Of a DNA stretch of 11,713 bases, positions 1-6,709 are shown piece by piece (within the stretch, counting starts at the first letter, position 1; each line of letters opens with the position of its first letter). Below the pieces are notes generated by a model. That model saw only the letters and a list, made by a program, of their open reading frames with translations, had not been told where the DNA came from and ran no database searches. This DNA comes from Alistipes sp. (GTDB lineage Bacteria > Bacteroidota > Bacteroidia > Bacteroidales > Rikenellaceae). Position numbers and translations under genes: made by a program. The stretch lies in the NCBI GenBank assembly GCA_022511355.1, contig JAFLRS010000050.1, positions 1 through 11,713 on the forward strand, given 5' to 3'.

Positions 1-40
1 TAATAATTGCTTATAACTGGTTATAGTCGTTCAGGGCATC

Positions 41-1381
41 TTACTTGCCGATGCAAAACCGTGAGAAAATATTTTGCAAAATATCATCGGATGTAACTTC
101 GCCGGTGATTTCGCCGAGGATATTCAGAACTTCGCGGAGTTCTTCGCTTAACAGTTCGCCCGACAAACCGGAGTCCAACGCCGAACGCGCAGCCGTCAGG
201 GATGCCGAAGCACGCTGTAAGGCATCGAAATGTCTCGAATTGGTTACTATCGTCTCTCCGGTGTAGGCTCCGTCGGTGTCGATGACGGCCCGCAAACGCA
301 TTCGTAACTCCTCTATGCCGTCGCCCGTCAGAGCCGAAATCCGCAGGCGGTCGTTTTCGGTCATATCGGAGTTCACGTCCGCGAGGTCTGATTTGTTGAT
401 TACCTCTATAACCGTCTGACCCTCTTTGATGTCCACCGATTCGGCTTCGGTTCCCGATTCGTTTATCGAAACGATGATTCTTGCATCGGCAATAGCTTTT
501 CGGGTGCGTTCTATGCCCATTCGTTCGAGTTTGTCATCGGTTTCTCTTATGCCGGCGGTGTCTATGAATCTGAATCTTACGCCGTCGATGTCGCAGCTCT
601 CTTCGATTGTATCGCGAGTGGTGCCGGCTATTTCGGAGGTTATTGCGCGTTCTTCGCCTGTGAGGCGGTTGAGGAGGGTGCTTTTGCCGACGTTGGGTTT
701 GCCGACGATGGCTACTGCTACGCCTTCTTTGAGAGCATTGCCGGTGTGGAAGGAGCTTGCAAGCCGCTGGACTTCAGCTGAAATATTGTCGAGCATGGCT
801 GCCAGTTGAGTTCTGTCGGCGAACTCCACATCTTCTTCAGAGAAGTCGAGTTCGAGTTCGAGCAGTGCGGCGGCATCGAGCAGTTGTTGCCGGAGTTCGT
901 GGAGTGACGACGAATAACCGCCTTTCATTTGGGTTGAGGCGAGAGCGTGTGCGGCTTTGGAGTCGGCGGCGATCATGTCGGCGACGGCTTCGGCTTGTGA
1001 GAGGTCCATTTTGCCTGCGAGGAACGCTCTTACGGTAAATTCTCCGGGGGCGGCCATTCGTACTCCGCATCGGGAAAGCAGACGCAGCACTTCGGCGACT
1101 ATGTAACGCGAACCGTGTACCGAGATTTCCGCGGAGTCTTCGCCGGTGTAGGAGTGCGGAGCGCGGAATACCGACATGAGTACGTCATCTATTTCGCGTT
1201 CTCCGTCGACAATGTGTCCGTAGTGGATGGTGTTGGGGTGTGCGTCGGCGAGTCTGACCGAACCTTTGAATATGCGGTCGCAGCATACGAGGGCATGAGG
1301 GCCGCTCACTCTTATGAGGGCGATTGCGCCTCCCGTGGCTGTTGCCGGGGCGGCTATGGTATCGTGCGAATCGGTTATCAC
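41..1381 (-). CDS. mnmE: tRNA uridine-5-carboxymethylaminomethyl(34) synthesis GTPase MnmE (TrmE)
   Basis: MnmE works with MnmG in the cytoplasm to install the (carboxymethyl)aminomethyl group on U34 of certain tRNAs, using a K+-dependent GTPase and a formyl-tetrahydrofolate-binding N-terminal domain. From the chosen start the protein has 446 residues, normal for the family. Visible motifs are the N-terminal DTIAAPATATGGAIALIRVSG (residues 7-27), the P-loop GKPNVGKS (227-234), DTAG (274-277), NKSD (329-332) and the diagnostic C-terminal FCIGK with the conserved Cys443. The frame stays open upstream to 1444, but those extra residues (RTQKRPSAHR type) look non-native. A GTG at 1381 sits in a GTGA overlap with the stop of the preceding lytic transglycosylase gene, so I take GTG as the start, implying translational coupling. 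It is the last gene of the parA-parB operon as seen here. Family assignment is near certain; only the start is inferred. Confidence 0.96.
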   Translation of the reverse strand: MITDSHDTIAAPATATGGAIALIRVSGPHALVCCDRIFKGSVRLADAHPNTIHYGHIVDGEREIDDVLMSVFRAPHSYTGEDSAEISVHGSRYIVAEVLRLLSRCGVRMAAPGEFTVRAFLAGKMDLSQAEAVADMIAADSKAAHALASTQMKGGYSSSLHELRQQLLDAAALLELELDFSEEDVEFADRTQLAAMLDNISAEVQRLASSFHTGNALKEGVAVAIVGKPNVGKSTLLNRLTGEERAITSEIAGTTRDTIEESCDIDGVRFRFIDTAGIRETDDKLERMGIERTRKAIADARIIVSINESGTEAESVDIKEGQTVIEVINKSDLADVNSDMTENDRLRISALTGDGIEELRMRLRAVIDTDGAYTGETIVTNSRHFDALQRASASLTAARSALDSGLSGELLSEELREVLNILGEITGEVTSDDILQNIFSRFCIGK

Positions 1382-2799
1382 CTTGCTTTTTCTATTCTTA
1401 ATTTCTGACCTATGCGCAGACGGTCGTTTTTGAGTCCGTTCCACCGCATCAGTTCTTTGACGGATACATGATTTCGGTTTGCGATGCCGCTGAGGGTATC
1501 TCCGCTGCGGACGGTGTATGTGTATCCGGGTCTTTCGAGTCGTTTTTTGTCGATATTTGCAGGGTTGATGTACTCTTTGAGGTATGTGGAGTCTTTGGCG
1601 AATATTTGCGATTCATTTTCCACATACCGGCTTATGAACTGCAATGGCAGCACGAGAGCGTAGGGTCTGTTGGTAGCGGGTATGATGTCGAGTTTGTATT
1701 GCGGATTTAGTTTGCGCAGCATATCGAGTGGGACGTCTATGGTTGAGGATACCTGTTCGAGATGCATTATGCGGTTTACGGTTATGGTGTCGGTTGCTAC
1801 GGGGAGTGATGCGGGTTCTACCTCTATTCCGTGGAGTTTGTGATATGCGCAGGCGTAAGATGCGCCGATGAATGCGGGGACATAGCCTCGGGTTTCGGCG
1901 GGCAGATAGTAGTAGATATCCCAGAATGTTTTGCTGTTTTGTCCGGCCCGGGCGAGGGCTTTGTTCACGTTTCCGGGTCCGCAGTTGTAGGCTGCGATGG
2001 CGAGTATCCAGTCGTTGTAGATGTTGTAGAGGTCTCGCATATATTTGCAGGCGGCGCGTGTGGCGGTTACGGGGTCGCAGCGTTCATCGACGAGCGAGTT
2101 CACTTCCAGACCGTATGATTTGCCGGTTGCGGGCATAAATTGCCACAGACCTGCTGCTCCGCGTTTTGAGACGGCCTGCGGGACGAGAGCCGATTCTATT
2201 ACGGGCATTATTCGCAGTTCGACTGGCAGACCCTCTTTTATCAGTTCTTCTTCGATTATGGGGAAGTAGTATTTCGAGAGAGCGAGTATTCGGTTGAGCA
2301 GTCCGTAACGTGTATTGAGATAGCGAGATATGGAGGTTTTTACGACCTGATTGTAGGGCAGTTGTACGGGCGATGCGAGAGCCCGCAGACGCTGCACGAA
2401 TACCGAATCGGGAATTGCGGCTATATCGGCTTCGGGTTCGCAGTTGTCTACGGAGATAAAATTTTTGTAGAAGTTGTCGAATGCGCGTTCATTGAGGTCG
2501 CGGTTCCACTCTGCGAGGAGCGAATCTATCTCTTCGGGCGAGAGTTCGCGGTTGAGTTGCGGTTCGTATGCGGATTGTTCGACGGTGACGTTCTGAGTTG
2601 GGGTTTCGGCGGCGACGGGAGCCGTAGTCGTGGAGTCTGATTTAAGTTCTGCGTTTGCGGTCTGCTGCGGCAGTTCGGTTTTGTTGCGTTTTTTGAATAT
2701 GTTTCTGAGTTTGTTGTTGTCGGTGTGTTGAGCATTGGCGTCGCAGCAGCATATTGCGACGAGGAGCATGGTCAGTAGAGTTGCTGATAGTTTTTTCAT
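1378..2799 (-). CDS. mltD: MltD-like membrane/periplasmic lytic murein transglycosylase with C-terminal LysM
   Basis: Predicted periplasmic lytic transglycosylase that cleaves peptidoglycan glycan strands to 1,6-anhydro-MurNAc products. The 473-residue protein begins with a signal peptide (MKKLSATLLTMLLVAICCC, likely cleaved after ANA at about residue 23). The three cysteines at 17-19 do not form a canonical lipobox, so lipoprotein status is uncertain. A Ser/Thr/Gln-rich linker follows to about residue 80. The SLT (GH23) domain covers about 170-300, with the catalytic Glu in VIESAL (E202), GLWQF (217-221) and AYNCGPG (270-276). One LysM domain closes the protein (about 428-469; YTVRSGDTLSGIA start, NGLKNDRLRIGQKLRI end) and should bind peptidoglycan. 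Only one LysM copy is visible. The start lies 2 bp after the upstream DUF5683 gene, and the stop overlaps the mnmE start, so all three should be co-transcribed. The symbol reflects domain order, not proven orthology to E. coli MltD. Confidence 0.92.
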   Translation of the reverse strand: MKKLSATLLTMLLVAICCCDANAQHTDNNKLRNIFKKRNKTELPQQTANAELKSDSTTTAPVAAETPTQNVTVEQSAYEPQLNRELSPEEIDSLLAEWNRDLNERAFDNFYKNFISVDNCEPEADIAAIPDSVFVQRLRALASPVQLPYNQVVKTSISRYLNTRYGLLNRILALSKYYFPIIEEELIKEGLPVELRIMPVIESALVPQAVSKRGAAGLWQFMPATGKSYGLEVNSLVDERCDPVTATRAACKYMRDLYNIYNDWILAIAAYNCGPGNVNKALARAGQNSKTFWDIYYYLPAETRGYVPAFIGASYACAYHKLHGIEVEPASLPVATDTITVNRIMHLEQVSSTIDVPLDMLRKLNPQYKLDIIPATNRPYALVLPLQFISRYVENESQIFAKDSTYLKEYINPANIDKKRLERPGYTYTVRSGDTLSGIANRNHVSVKELMRWNGLKNDRLRIGQKLRIEKAR

Positions 2800-2801
2800 T
2801 G

Positions 2802-3986
2802 TCAGAAGTTTATTCCGATACCCATTCCGAATACGGGGCTTGCTTTGCCGAGGGCCGGCGAGTAAGCATAATCTATGGCGGGCATGACGTTGAGCGAGAG
2901 GTCGTCCGAGATGTCGAAGTCGCGCAGATGGGCATCGACATGAGCGTCTATTACCTGAAGGATGTATAATCCGGCCGTGAGTATTATGCAGAGGTCACGG
3001 TTTCGGCGGTAGCTGTCGCGCAGATTTTTGAGGAATGTGGGTGAATATCGGCCGTTGAATTCGTCAGTTGAGCCGTCGGGGTAGTCATCGGGATGGAGGT
3101 CGTAGTTTGCGCGCAGCCGGTAGGCTTTTTTGAAGCGCTGATATCCTCGGTTGTTCCAGTCGATGCAGTAGATGGTTGTGGCGAAACCTCCGAGGACTAT
3201 TGGTAGCCGCCAGTAGCTTTTGTTGTAGACCTGACCGGCACCCGGGCAGATGATTGCGAGGGTGGTGGCGCGTTTGACGGAGGAGACGTCGTTAGTAGAG
3301 TATTTGACGGCGGCGTCGCCTATGAAGAAGATGTATGAGGCGATAGCTGCTCCGAGATATACTTCGCGCAGGGTGTTGTGTTTTATCATGGCACCCTGAA
3401 CGCGGTTGAGTTCATCGGTGCGATAGAGTCCCTGATCGGTAAGGAGGTCGAATTCTTTTTTTAGGGGTTTGTATTTGTTGTTTTCGTAGAAGAACATCCC
3501 GAGCGAGGCTCCGACGGTGGAGTAGAGTATTGGCAGTTTCCAGTATTGTTTGTTGTATATTTGACCGAAACCGGGCAGTACGGCCGAGAGCCAGCTGACG
3601 CGGGAGATGCCCATGGAGTCGCTTATGAAGGGACGGCGTTCTTTTTTTTCTTTGACTGGTTTGTCGTCTGCGAGGAGCATTTCGAGCGAATCGAGTTTTT
3701 CTGCGGCGAGCGAATCTCTTTCTACGGGTGCGGGCAGCGAATCGGTGAGTGGCATGAGGAGCGAATCGGCGGCGAATGCGAGTGAATCTGCGGCGGTGAG
3801 GAGCGAGTCGGCGAGTGAGGCGAGCGAATCGGCGAGCGGCTGCGGTTTCACTTCCATTCCGCCTTTGACTATGCGTCGTTCGCCGCGGTAGCGCTGCACC
3901 TGGGCTGCGGCGGACGATGACATGAGTATTGCCGCCGCCGTGAGCAGGAGAGCCGTGATTGAGCGCATATGACCGATTGTTTTCAT
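2802..3986 (-). CDS. DUF5683-family membrane protein with two tandem domain copies and DSL heptad repeats
   Basis: Protein of unknown function, 394 residues from the chosen ATG. A signal peptide ends in SSSAAAQ (cleavage likely after Ala28). Residues 52-101 are a low-complexity DSL repeat, followed by a charged linker (about 107-119). Two similar halves follow: PGFGQIYNKQYWKLPI (138-153) and PGAGQVYNKSYWRLPI (248-263). Each is followed at similar spacing by an Asn-Asn plus KK element and a hydrophobic segment ending in DAxV (224-227 and 347-350). From memory, Bacteroidales homologues usually carry one such copy next to parB and a lytic transglycosylase, and the second half here resembles it more closely, including the DFDISDDLSLNV tail. 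The PGxGQxYN motif recalls TM2-type membrane hairpins. The frame is open to 4451, but that extension runs antisense through parB and is rejected. A start at 3968 (MRSIT) is also possible. The gene begins 20 bp after parB. Function is unknown; an envelope role coupled to segregation is inference. Confidence 0.88.
   Translation of the reverse strand: MKTIGHMRSITALLLTAAAILMSSSAAAQVQRYRGERRIVKGGMEVKPQPLADSLASLADSLLTAADSLAFAADSLLMPLTDSLPAPVERDSLAAEKLDSLEMLLADDKPVKEKKERRPFISDSMGISRVSWLSAVLPGFGQIYNKQYWKLPILYSTVGASLGMFFYENNKYKPLKKEFDLLTDQGLYRTDELNRVQGAMIKHNTLREVYLGAAIASYIFFIGDAAVKYSTNDVSSVKRATTLAIICPGAGQVYNKSYWRLPIVLGGFATTIYCIDWNNRGYQRFKKAYRLRANYDLHPDDYPDGSTDEFNGRYSPTFLKNLRDSYRRNRDLCIILTAGLYILQVIDAHVDAHLRDFDISDDLSLNVMPAIDYAYSPALGKASPVFGMGIGINF
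2925..3266 (-). repeat. Second (C-terminal) copy of the internal DUF5683-like repeat
   Basis: Codons about 241-354. PGAGQVYNKSYWRLPI lies at 248-263, Asn278-Asn279, Lys286-Lys287, a hydrophobic run 332-346 and DAHV at 347-350. It is followed by an acidic tail (DFDISDDLS, 356-364) that the first copy lacks. This half looks like the canonical single-copy domain of the family as I recall it. Confidence 0.75.
3297..3596 (-). repeat. First (N-terminal) copy of the internal DUF5683-like repeat
   Basis: Codons about 131-230 of the DUF5683 gene. Key landmarks are PGFGQIYNKQYWKLPI at residues 138-153, Asn169-Asn170, Lys176-Lys177, a hydrophobic stretch 209-222 and DAAV at 224-227. The order and spacing match the second copy at 2925-3266, with offsets from the first Pro of 31 versus 30 residues to the Asn pair and 86 versus 99 to the DA pair. 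The coding DNA around the two motifs is still visibly similar, as expected for an old intragenic duplication. Confidence 0.75.
3684..3833 (-). repeat. In-frame DSL heptad repeat in the DUF5683 gene
   Basis: Seven Asp-Ser-Leu units lie at Asp53, 60, 67, 74, 82, 91 and 99 of the protein. The first four are spaced by exactly seven residues (ADSL plus three), the rest by 8, 9 and 8. On the plus strand this shows as recurring GCGAATC-type words about 21 bp apart. The segment directly follows the signal peptide, so it should be a periplasmic stalk or short coiled coil. Degenerate wobble bases argue against a recent slippage expansion. Confidence 0.85.
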
Positions 3987-4006
3987 TCGCTTTGCGATGG
4001 TTTGAT

Positions 4007-4870
4007 TCAGGCCATTTTCACGCGGTTGAGTATGCGTTCTATGTCGGCATCGTCGCTGAAACCAATGACGATTTTGCCGCCGCCGTTTTTGCCGCGTTTG
4101 ATGCTTATGTCTTCGGTGAAGAGACGTTCGAGCTGCTCTACCAGACGCGAATAGCTTTCGGGATACTCTTCTTCTTCGCGGTCGGGCGTTGCGGCGTTTT
4201 TTTCGGCGAGAGTTCTCACGGCCTCTTCGGTTTGCCGCACGGAGAGAGCTTTGCGTATGCATTTGCGCAGCAGACGCAGTTGATCTTCGGGAGCTGCGCC
4301 GGCTATGGCTTTGGCGTGTCCGGTTGAGATTACGCCCTCTTTGATGGCGAGTTGCACCTCTGCGGGGAGTTTGAGCAGTCGCATATAGTTTGCGACGGTG
4401 GAGCGTTTCATGCCCACTTTGTCGGAGAGGGCGTCCTGAGTGAGTCCGCATTCATCCACGAGACGCTGGAGTCCGAGCGCGACCTCTATGGCATTGAGGT
4501 CTCGCCGCTGGAGGTTTTCCACGAGCGCCATGGCGTGCAGATCGGTGTCATCGGCTTCGCGTATGTATGCGGGCAGCGATTGCAGTCCTGCTGTTTGCGA
4601 GGCTCTCCAGCGTCGTTCGCCGCTGATGAGCAGATATTTGCCGTTGCCGTTGCGTTTGACGGTGACGGGTTGGATAAGGCCGAGCGAGCGAATGGAGTCG
4701 GCGAGTTCGGCGAGAGCTTCTTCGTCGAATTGTCGTCGCGGCTGATTGGGGTTGGGCATTATGTCGGCGATGGCAATTTCGGCCATTTCCGACATCGGTT
4801 TGTTTTTTATGTCCACGCGTTCGGAGCCGAAGATGGCATCGAGGCCGCGTCCCAGTCCTTTCTGTTTCAT
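4007..4870 (-). CDS. parB: ParB/Spo0J chromosome-partitioning protein
   Basis: ParB is the centromere-binding CTPase clamp that loads at parS sites, slides on DNA and activates ParA to segregate sister origins. The 287-residue protein shows the family layout: an N-terminal basic stretch KQKGLGRGLDAIFG (residues 2-15) that normally contacts ParA; the NPNQPR motif (40-45); the CTP-binding motif GERRWRA (84-90); ENLQRRDLN (118-126); a helix-turn-helix region (about 142-165, GLTQDALSDKVGMKRSTVANY type); and a C-terminal dimerisation domain (about 238-285). The start ATG lies 10 bp after the parA stop, and no strong ribosome binding site is visible, as is common in this phylum. I found no convincing parS palindrome in the window. 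Family assignment is secure. Confidence 0.97.
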   Translation of the reverse strand: MKQKGLGRGLDAIFGSERVDIKNKPMSEMAEIAIADIMPNPNQPRRQFDEEALAELADSIRSLGLIQPVTVKRNGNGKYLLISGERRWRASQTAGLQSLPAYIREADDTDLHAMALVENLQRRDLNAIEVALGLQRLVDECGLTQDALSDKVGMKRSTVANYMRLLKLPAEVQLAIKEGVISTGHAKAIAGAAPEDQLRLLRKCIRKALSVRQTEEAVRTLAEKNAATPDREEEEYPESYSRLVEQLERLFTEDISIKRGKNGGGKIVIGFSDDADIERILNRVKMA

Positions 4871-4880
4871 ATTGCGGTTT

Positions 4881-5645
4881 TTAGTGTTTGCGGTTACGTT
4901 TGAGGAACTCTTTAGCGAGGTTGAGGTAGTTGGTTGCGCCGACTGCGGAGGCGTCGTAGAGCATTATGGGTTTGCCGTGCGAGGGAGCTTCTCCGAGTCT
5001 TACGTTTCGTTGGATTACGGTTTCGAATGCGAGACCTCCGAAGTGTTGTCTTACTTCATTGACTACTTGGTTATTGAGTCGGTTTTTCATGTACATGGTG
5101 AGTACGAATCCTTCGATTTCGAGTTGCGGATTGAGTGCGCTTTTGACCTTTTTGACGGTATTGAGCAGTTTGCTGAGTCCTTCGAGAGCGAGGTATTCGC
5201 ATTGTACGGGTATGAGTACCGAATCGGCGGCTGTGAGGATGTTCACGGTGGTGTAGCCGAGCGAGGGCGAGCAGTCGATGAAGATATAGTCGTAGTTGTC
5301 GCGTACCGAGTCGATTATGCTTTTCACCACGCGGTGTGCGTTTTCCATGGCGGGGAGTTCGGTATCGGCGGCGACGAGGTCGATGCTCGATGGCAGCAGG
5401 TCGAGTTTTTTGACATCGTTGCTGCGGAGTATGACGTCGGCGGGTTGAGCTTGTCCCGTAATGCATTCGTAGATGCCGTCGAGATTGATATCGAAACCGA
5501 GTCCCGAGGTTGCATTTGCCTGGGGGTCGGCATCGACGAGAAGCACTTTTTTACCGAGCAGAGCCACGGAGGCTGCGAGGTTTATGGCGGTGGTGGTTTT
5601 TCCTACACCGCCTTTCTGATTGGCTAAAGCCACTACTTTTGACAT
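4881..5645 (-). CDS. parA: ParA/Soj chromosome-partitioning ATPase
   Basis: ParA is a deviant-Walker ATPase that binds nucleoid DNA as an ATP dimer and pulls ParB-parS complexes apart. From ATG 5645 the protein has 254 residues, the usual Soj length. Motifs are the deviant Walker A KGGVGKTT with signature Lys11 (11-18), VDADPQAN (37-44), Walker B IFIDCSPSLG (121-130) and PVQCEYLALEGL (146-157). It has no N-terminal DNA-binding extension, which marks it as chromosomal (type Ib-like) rather than plasmid P1-type. The frame is open further to an ATG at 5681. That codon lies inside the putative -7 box at 5679-5686, so the shorter start is preferred. It is first in the five-gene operon and is transcribed away from the CPBP protease. 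Confidence 0.97.
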   Translation of the reverse strand: MSKVVALANQKGGVGKTTTAINLAASVALLGKKVLLVDADPQANATSGLGFDINLDGIYECITGQAQPADVILRSNDVKKLDLLPSSIDLVAADTELPAMENAHRVVKSIIDSVRDNYDYIFIDCSPSLGYTTVNILTAADSVLIPVQCEYLALEGLSKLLNTVKKVKSALNPQLEIEGFVLTMYMKNRLNNQVVNEVRQHFGGLAFETVIQRNVRLGEAPSHGKPIMLYDASAVGATNYLNLAKEFLKRNRKH

Positions 5646-5678
5646 AAATACTCTTTTTGCGAATAAGCTATAATCGGA

Positions 5679-5686
5679 CAAAAGTA
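5679..5686 (-). promoter_or_regulatory. Putative Bacteroidota -7 box for the parA operon
   Basis: Read on the minus strand this is TACTTTTG, matching the TAnnTTTG consensus of the Bacteroidota primary sigma factor. A TTG lies 22 nt further upstream (plus-strand CAA at 5709-5711), slightly farther than ideal for the -33 element. Transcription would begin near 5672, giving a leader of about 26 nt before the ATG at 5645. This excludes the longer parA start at 5681. Confidence 0.55.
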
Positions 5687-5728
5687 ATAAAAATCCGCGG
5701 AATTTTTACAATTTTGGCGAAAAATGGC

Positions 5729-5736
5729 TACCTTTG
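5729..5736 (+). promoter_or_regulatory. Putative Bacteroidota -7 box for the CPBP protease gene
   Basis: TACCTTTG matches TAnnTTTG. No TTG is found at the ideal -33 distance; the nearest (5714-5716) is too close, so this call is weaker. The expected transcription start near 5743 would leave a leader of about 22 nt before ATG 5765 and would exclude the longer start at 5657. Confidence 0.45.
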
Positions 5737-5764
5737 GAAGCTTTTTTTGTATAACGGATTGAAT

Positions 5765-6631
5765 ATGAAGATTTCATCCTATATTTCTTCCGCATCGGCG
5801 GGCTGGCGCATATTTCCCAATGCGTTCGACTATATAATCATGCTGGTATGGGTGAGTGTTTCGCAGTTGATTGTGGTTGGTTGCGGAATGCTTATGGGGT
5901 TGCGGTTGCCCGATTTGGCGGCGGTTGCGAGTGCCGATGCCGACATTTCGCTTACGGCCGAGCTGGATACGGCCCGCACTCTGATGCTGGTCTATGCGCC
6001 GTCGATGTTGTTGTCGATAGGTGGCATACTTCTATACCGCCGGTTGCGCGGCGGTCGCGGCCGCACGGTTCGATTCTCCGTGGCGGGTTTCAATCCCGCG
6101 CTTATTTTGTGGGGTGTAGTGTGGATGCTGGCCACCGACATAGTCATCGAACCTCTGTTGATGCTTTTGCCGCCGATTCCCGATACGGTCGGCCGCGGAT
6201 TTTTCGCTTTGTCGGTGACGGTTTTGGTGGCACCGGTGTGCGAGGAGGTTTTGTGTCGCGGGATAGTTTTGGAGTCGTTGCGTGCGAAGTACGGCGTGAT
6301 TTCGGCGTGGATTTTTTCGTCGCTCTTTTTTGCGGTGATACACGGTCAGATTACCTCGATGGTCAATGCGTTGGTATTGGGTTCGATACTGGGATATATC
6401 TGCATCCGTTCGCGTTCCATATTTTCGGCAATACTTCTGCACGCGATAAACAACGCACTGGCGCTCACCATGATAAGTTTCGGTTTGGGTGACAGTACAT
6501 TCTCCTCGATGATGCCCGACGAGCGCATCCGTTATACGGTTTACGGCGTGTCGCTGCTGATTTGCATCATCGGTCTTGCCGACCTTGTGTCGGGTCTTCG
6601 CCGCGAGCGTCTGGCCGAAAAAGCGGAATAA
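5765..6631 (+). CDS. CPBP (CAAX/Abi-type) intramembrane glutamic protease
   Basis: Integral inner-membrane protein of 288 residues from ATG 5765, with several hydrophobic segments (about 22-46, 72-91, 110-136, 145-158, 178-195, 200-215, 219-240, 258-275). It carries the CPBP/Rce1-like catalytic motifs: EEVLCR (Glu160-Glu161, Arg165), FFAVIH (His193) and HAINN (His226, Asn230), all three in the expected order. Bacterial members act as intramembrane proteases in peptide processing, bacteriocin immunity or membrane-protein turnover; the substrate here is unknown and no bacteriocin or peptide gene is adjacent. The frame is open back to 5657, but that extension would overlap the divergent promoter region. 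It is transcribed divergently from parA, and the downstream lipoprotein gene has its own promoter-like box 59 bp after its stop, so it may be a single-gene unit. Confidence 0.9.
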   Translation: MKISSYISSASAGWRIFPNAFDYIIMLVWVSVSQLIVVGCGMLMGLRLPDLAAVASADADISLTAELDTARTLMLVYAPSMLLSIGGILLYRRLRGGRGRTVRFSVAGFNPALILWGVVWMLATDIVIEPLLMLLPPIPDTVGRGFFALSVTVLVAPVCEEVLCRGIVLESLRAKYGVISAWIFSSLFFAVIHGQITSMVNALVLGSILGYICIRSRSIFSAILLHAINNALALTMISFGLGDSTFSSMMPDERIRYTVYGVSLLICIIGLADLVSGLRRERLAEKAE

Positions 6632-6690
6632 TATCGGGTGTGCGCGTAATAATATTGCATCCGTGTTCGTTATTTTCGGGTAAAAATGCC

Positions 6691-6698
6691 TATATTTG
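6691..6698 (+). promoter_or_regulatory. Putative -7 box for the SurA-like lipoprotein / surA / ostA operon
   Basis: TATATTTG followed by C is a very good match to TAnnTTTG. It lies only 11 nt before the ATG at 6710. With a typical start about 7 nt downstream (about 6703-6705), the leader would be roughly 5-7 nt, so the transcript would be nearly leaderless. The -33 region around 6665-6675 is T-rich but has no clear TTG. Confidence 0.55.
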
Positions 6699-6709
6699 CC
6701 CTTTAGATT

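Noticed and set aside
12..25. Small palindrome TATAAC-TG-GTTATA downstream of mnmE as a terminator
   Set aside because: The loop would be two bases, the stem is only 6 bp and AT-rich, and no T tract follows, so it is not convincing; the region to its left is not visible.
1396..1414. Possible small fusion or frameshift at the mltD-mnmE junction suggested by the longer mnmE frame
   Set aside because: The longer frame only reads through the 3' end of mltD in another register; the GTGA overlap gives a full-length MnmE and an intact LysM domain, so nothing is broken.
3987..4451. N-terminal extension of the DUF5683 gene up to 4451
   Set aside because: It runs through the coding region of parB in another frame, gives Arg/His/Ser-rich low-quality sequence, and the signal peptide at 3986 marks a natural start.
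4746..5627. Plus-strand frame of about 293 codons opposite parA
   Set aside because: It is codon-aligned antisense to parA, whose Walker motifs are intact, and its translation (Glu/Val/Gly/Tyr-rich) matches nothing recognisable.
6628..6656. Repeated TAATAATAT words after the CPBP protease gene
   Set aside because: They are two short AT-rich direct repeats without flanking structure, which is expected by chance in an intergenic gap and cannot be tied to a site.
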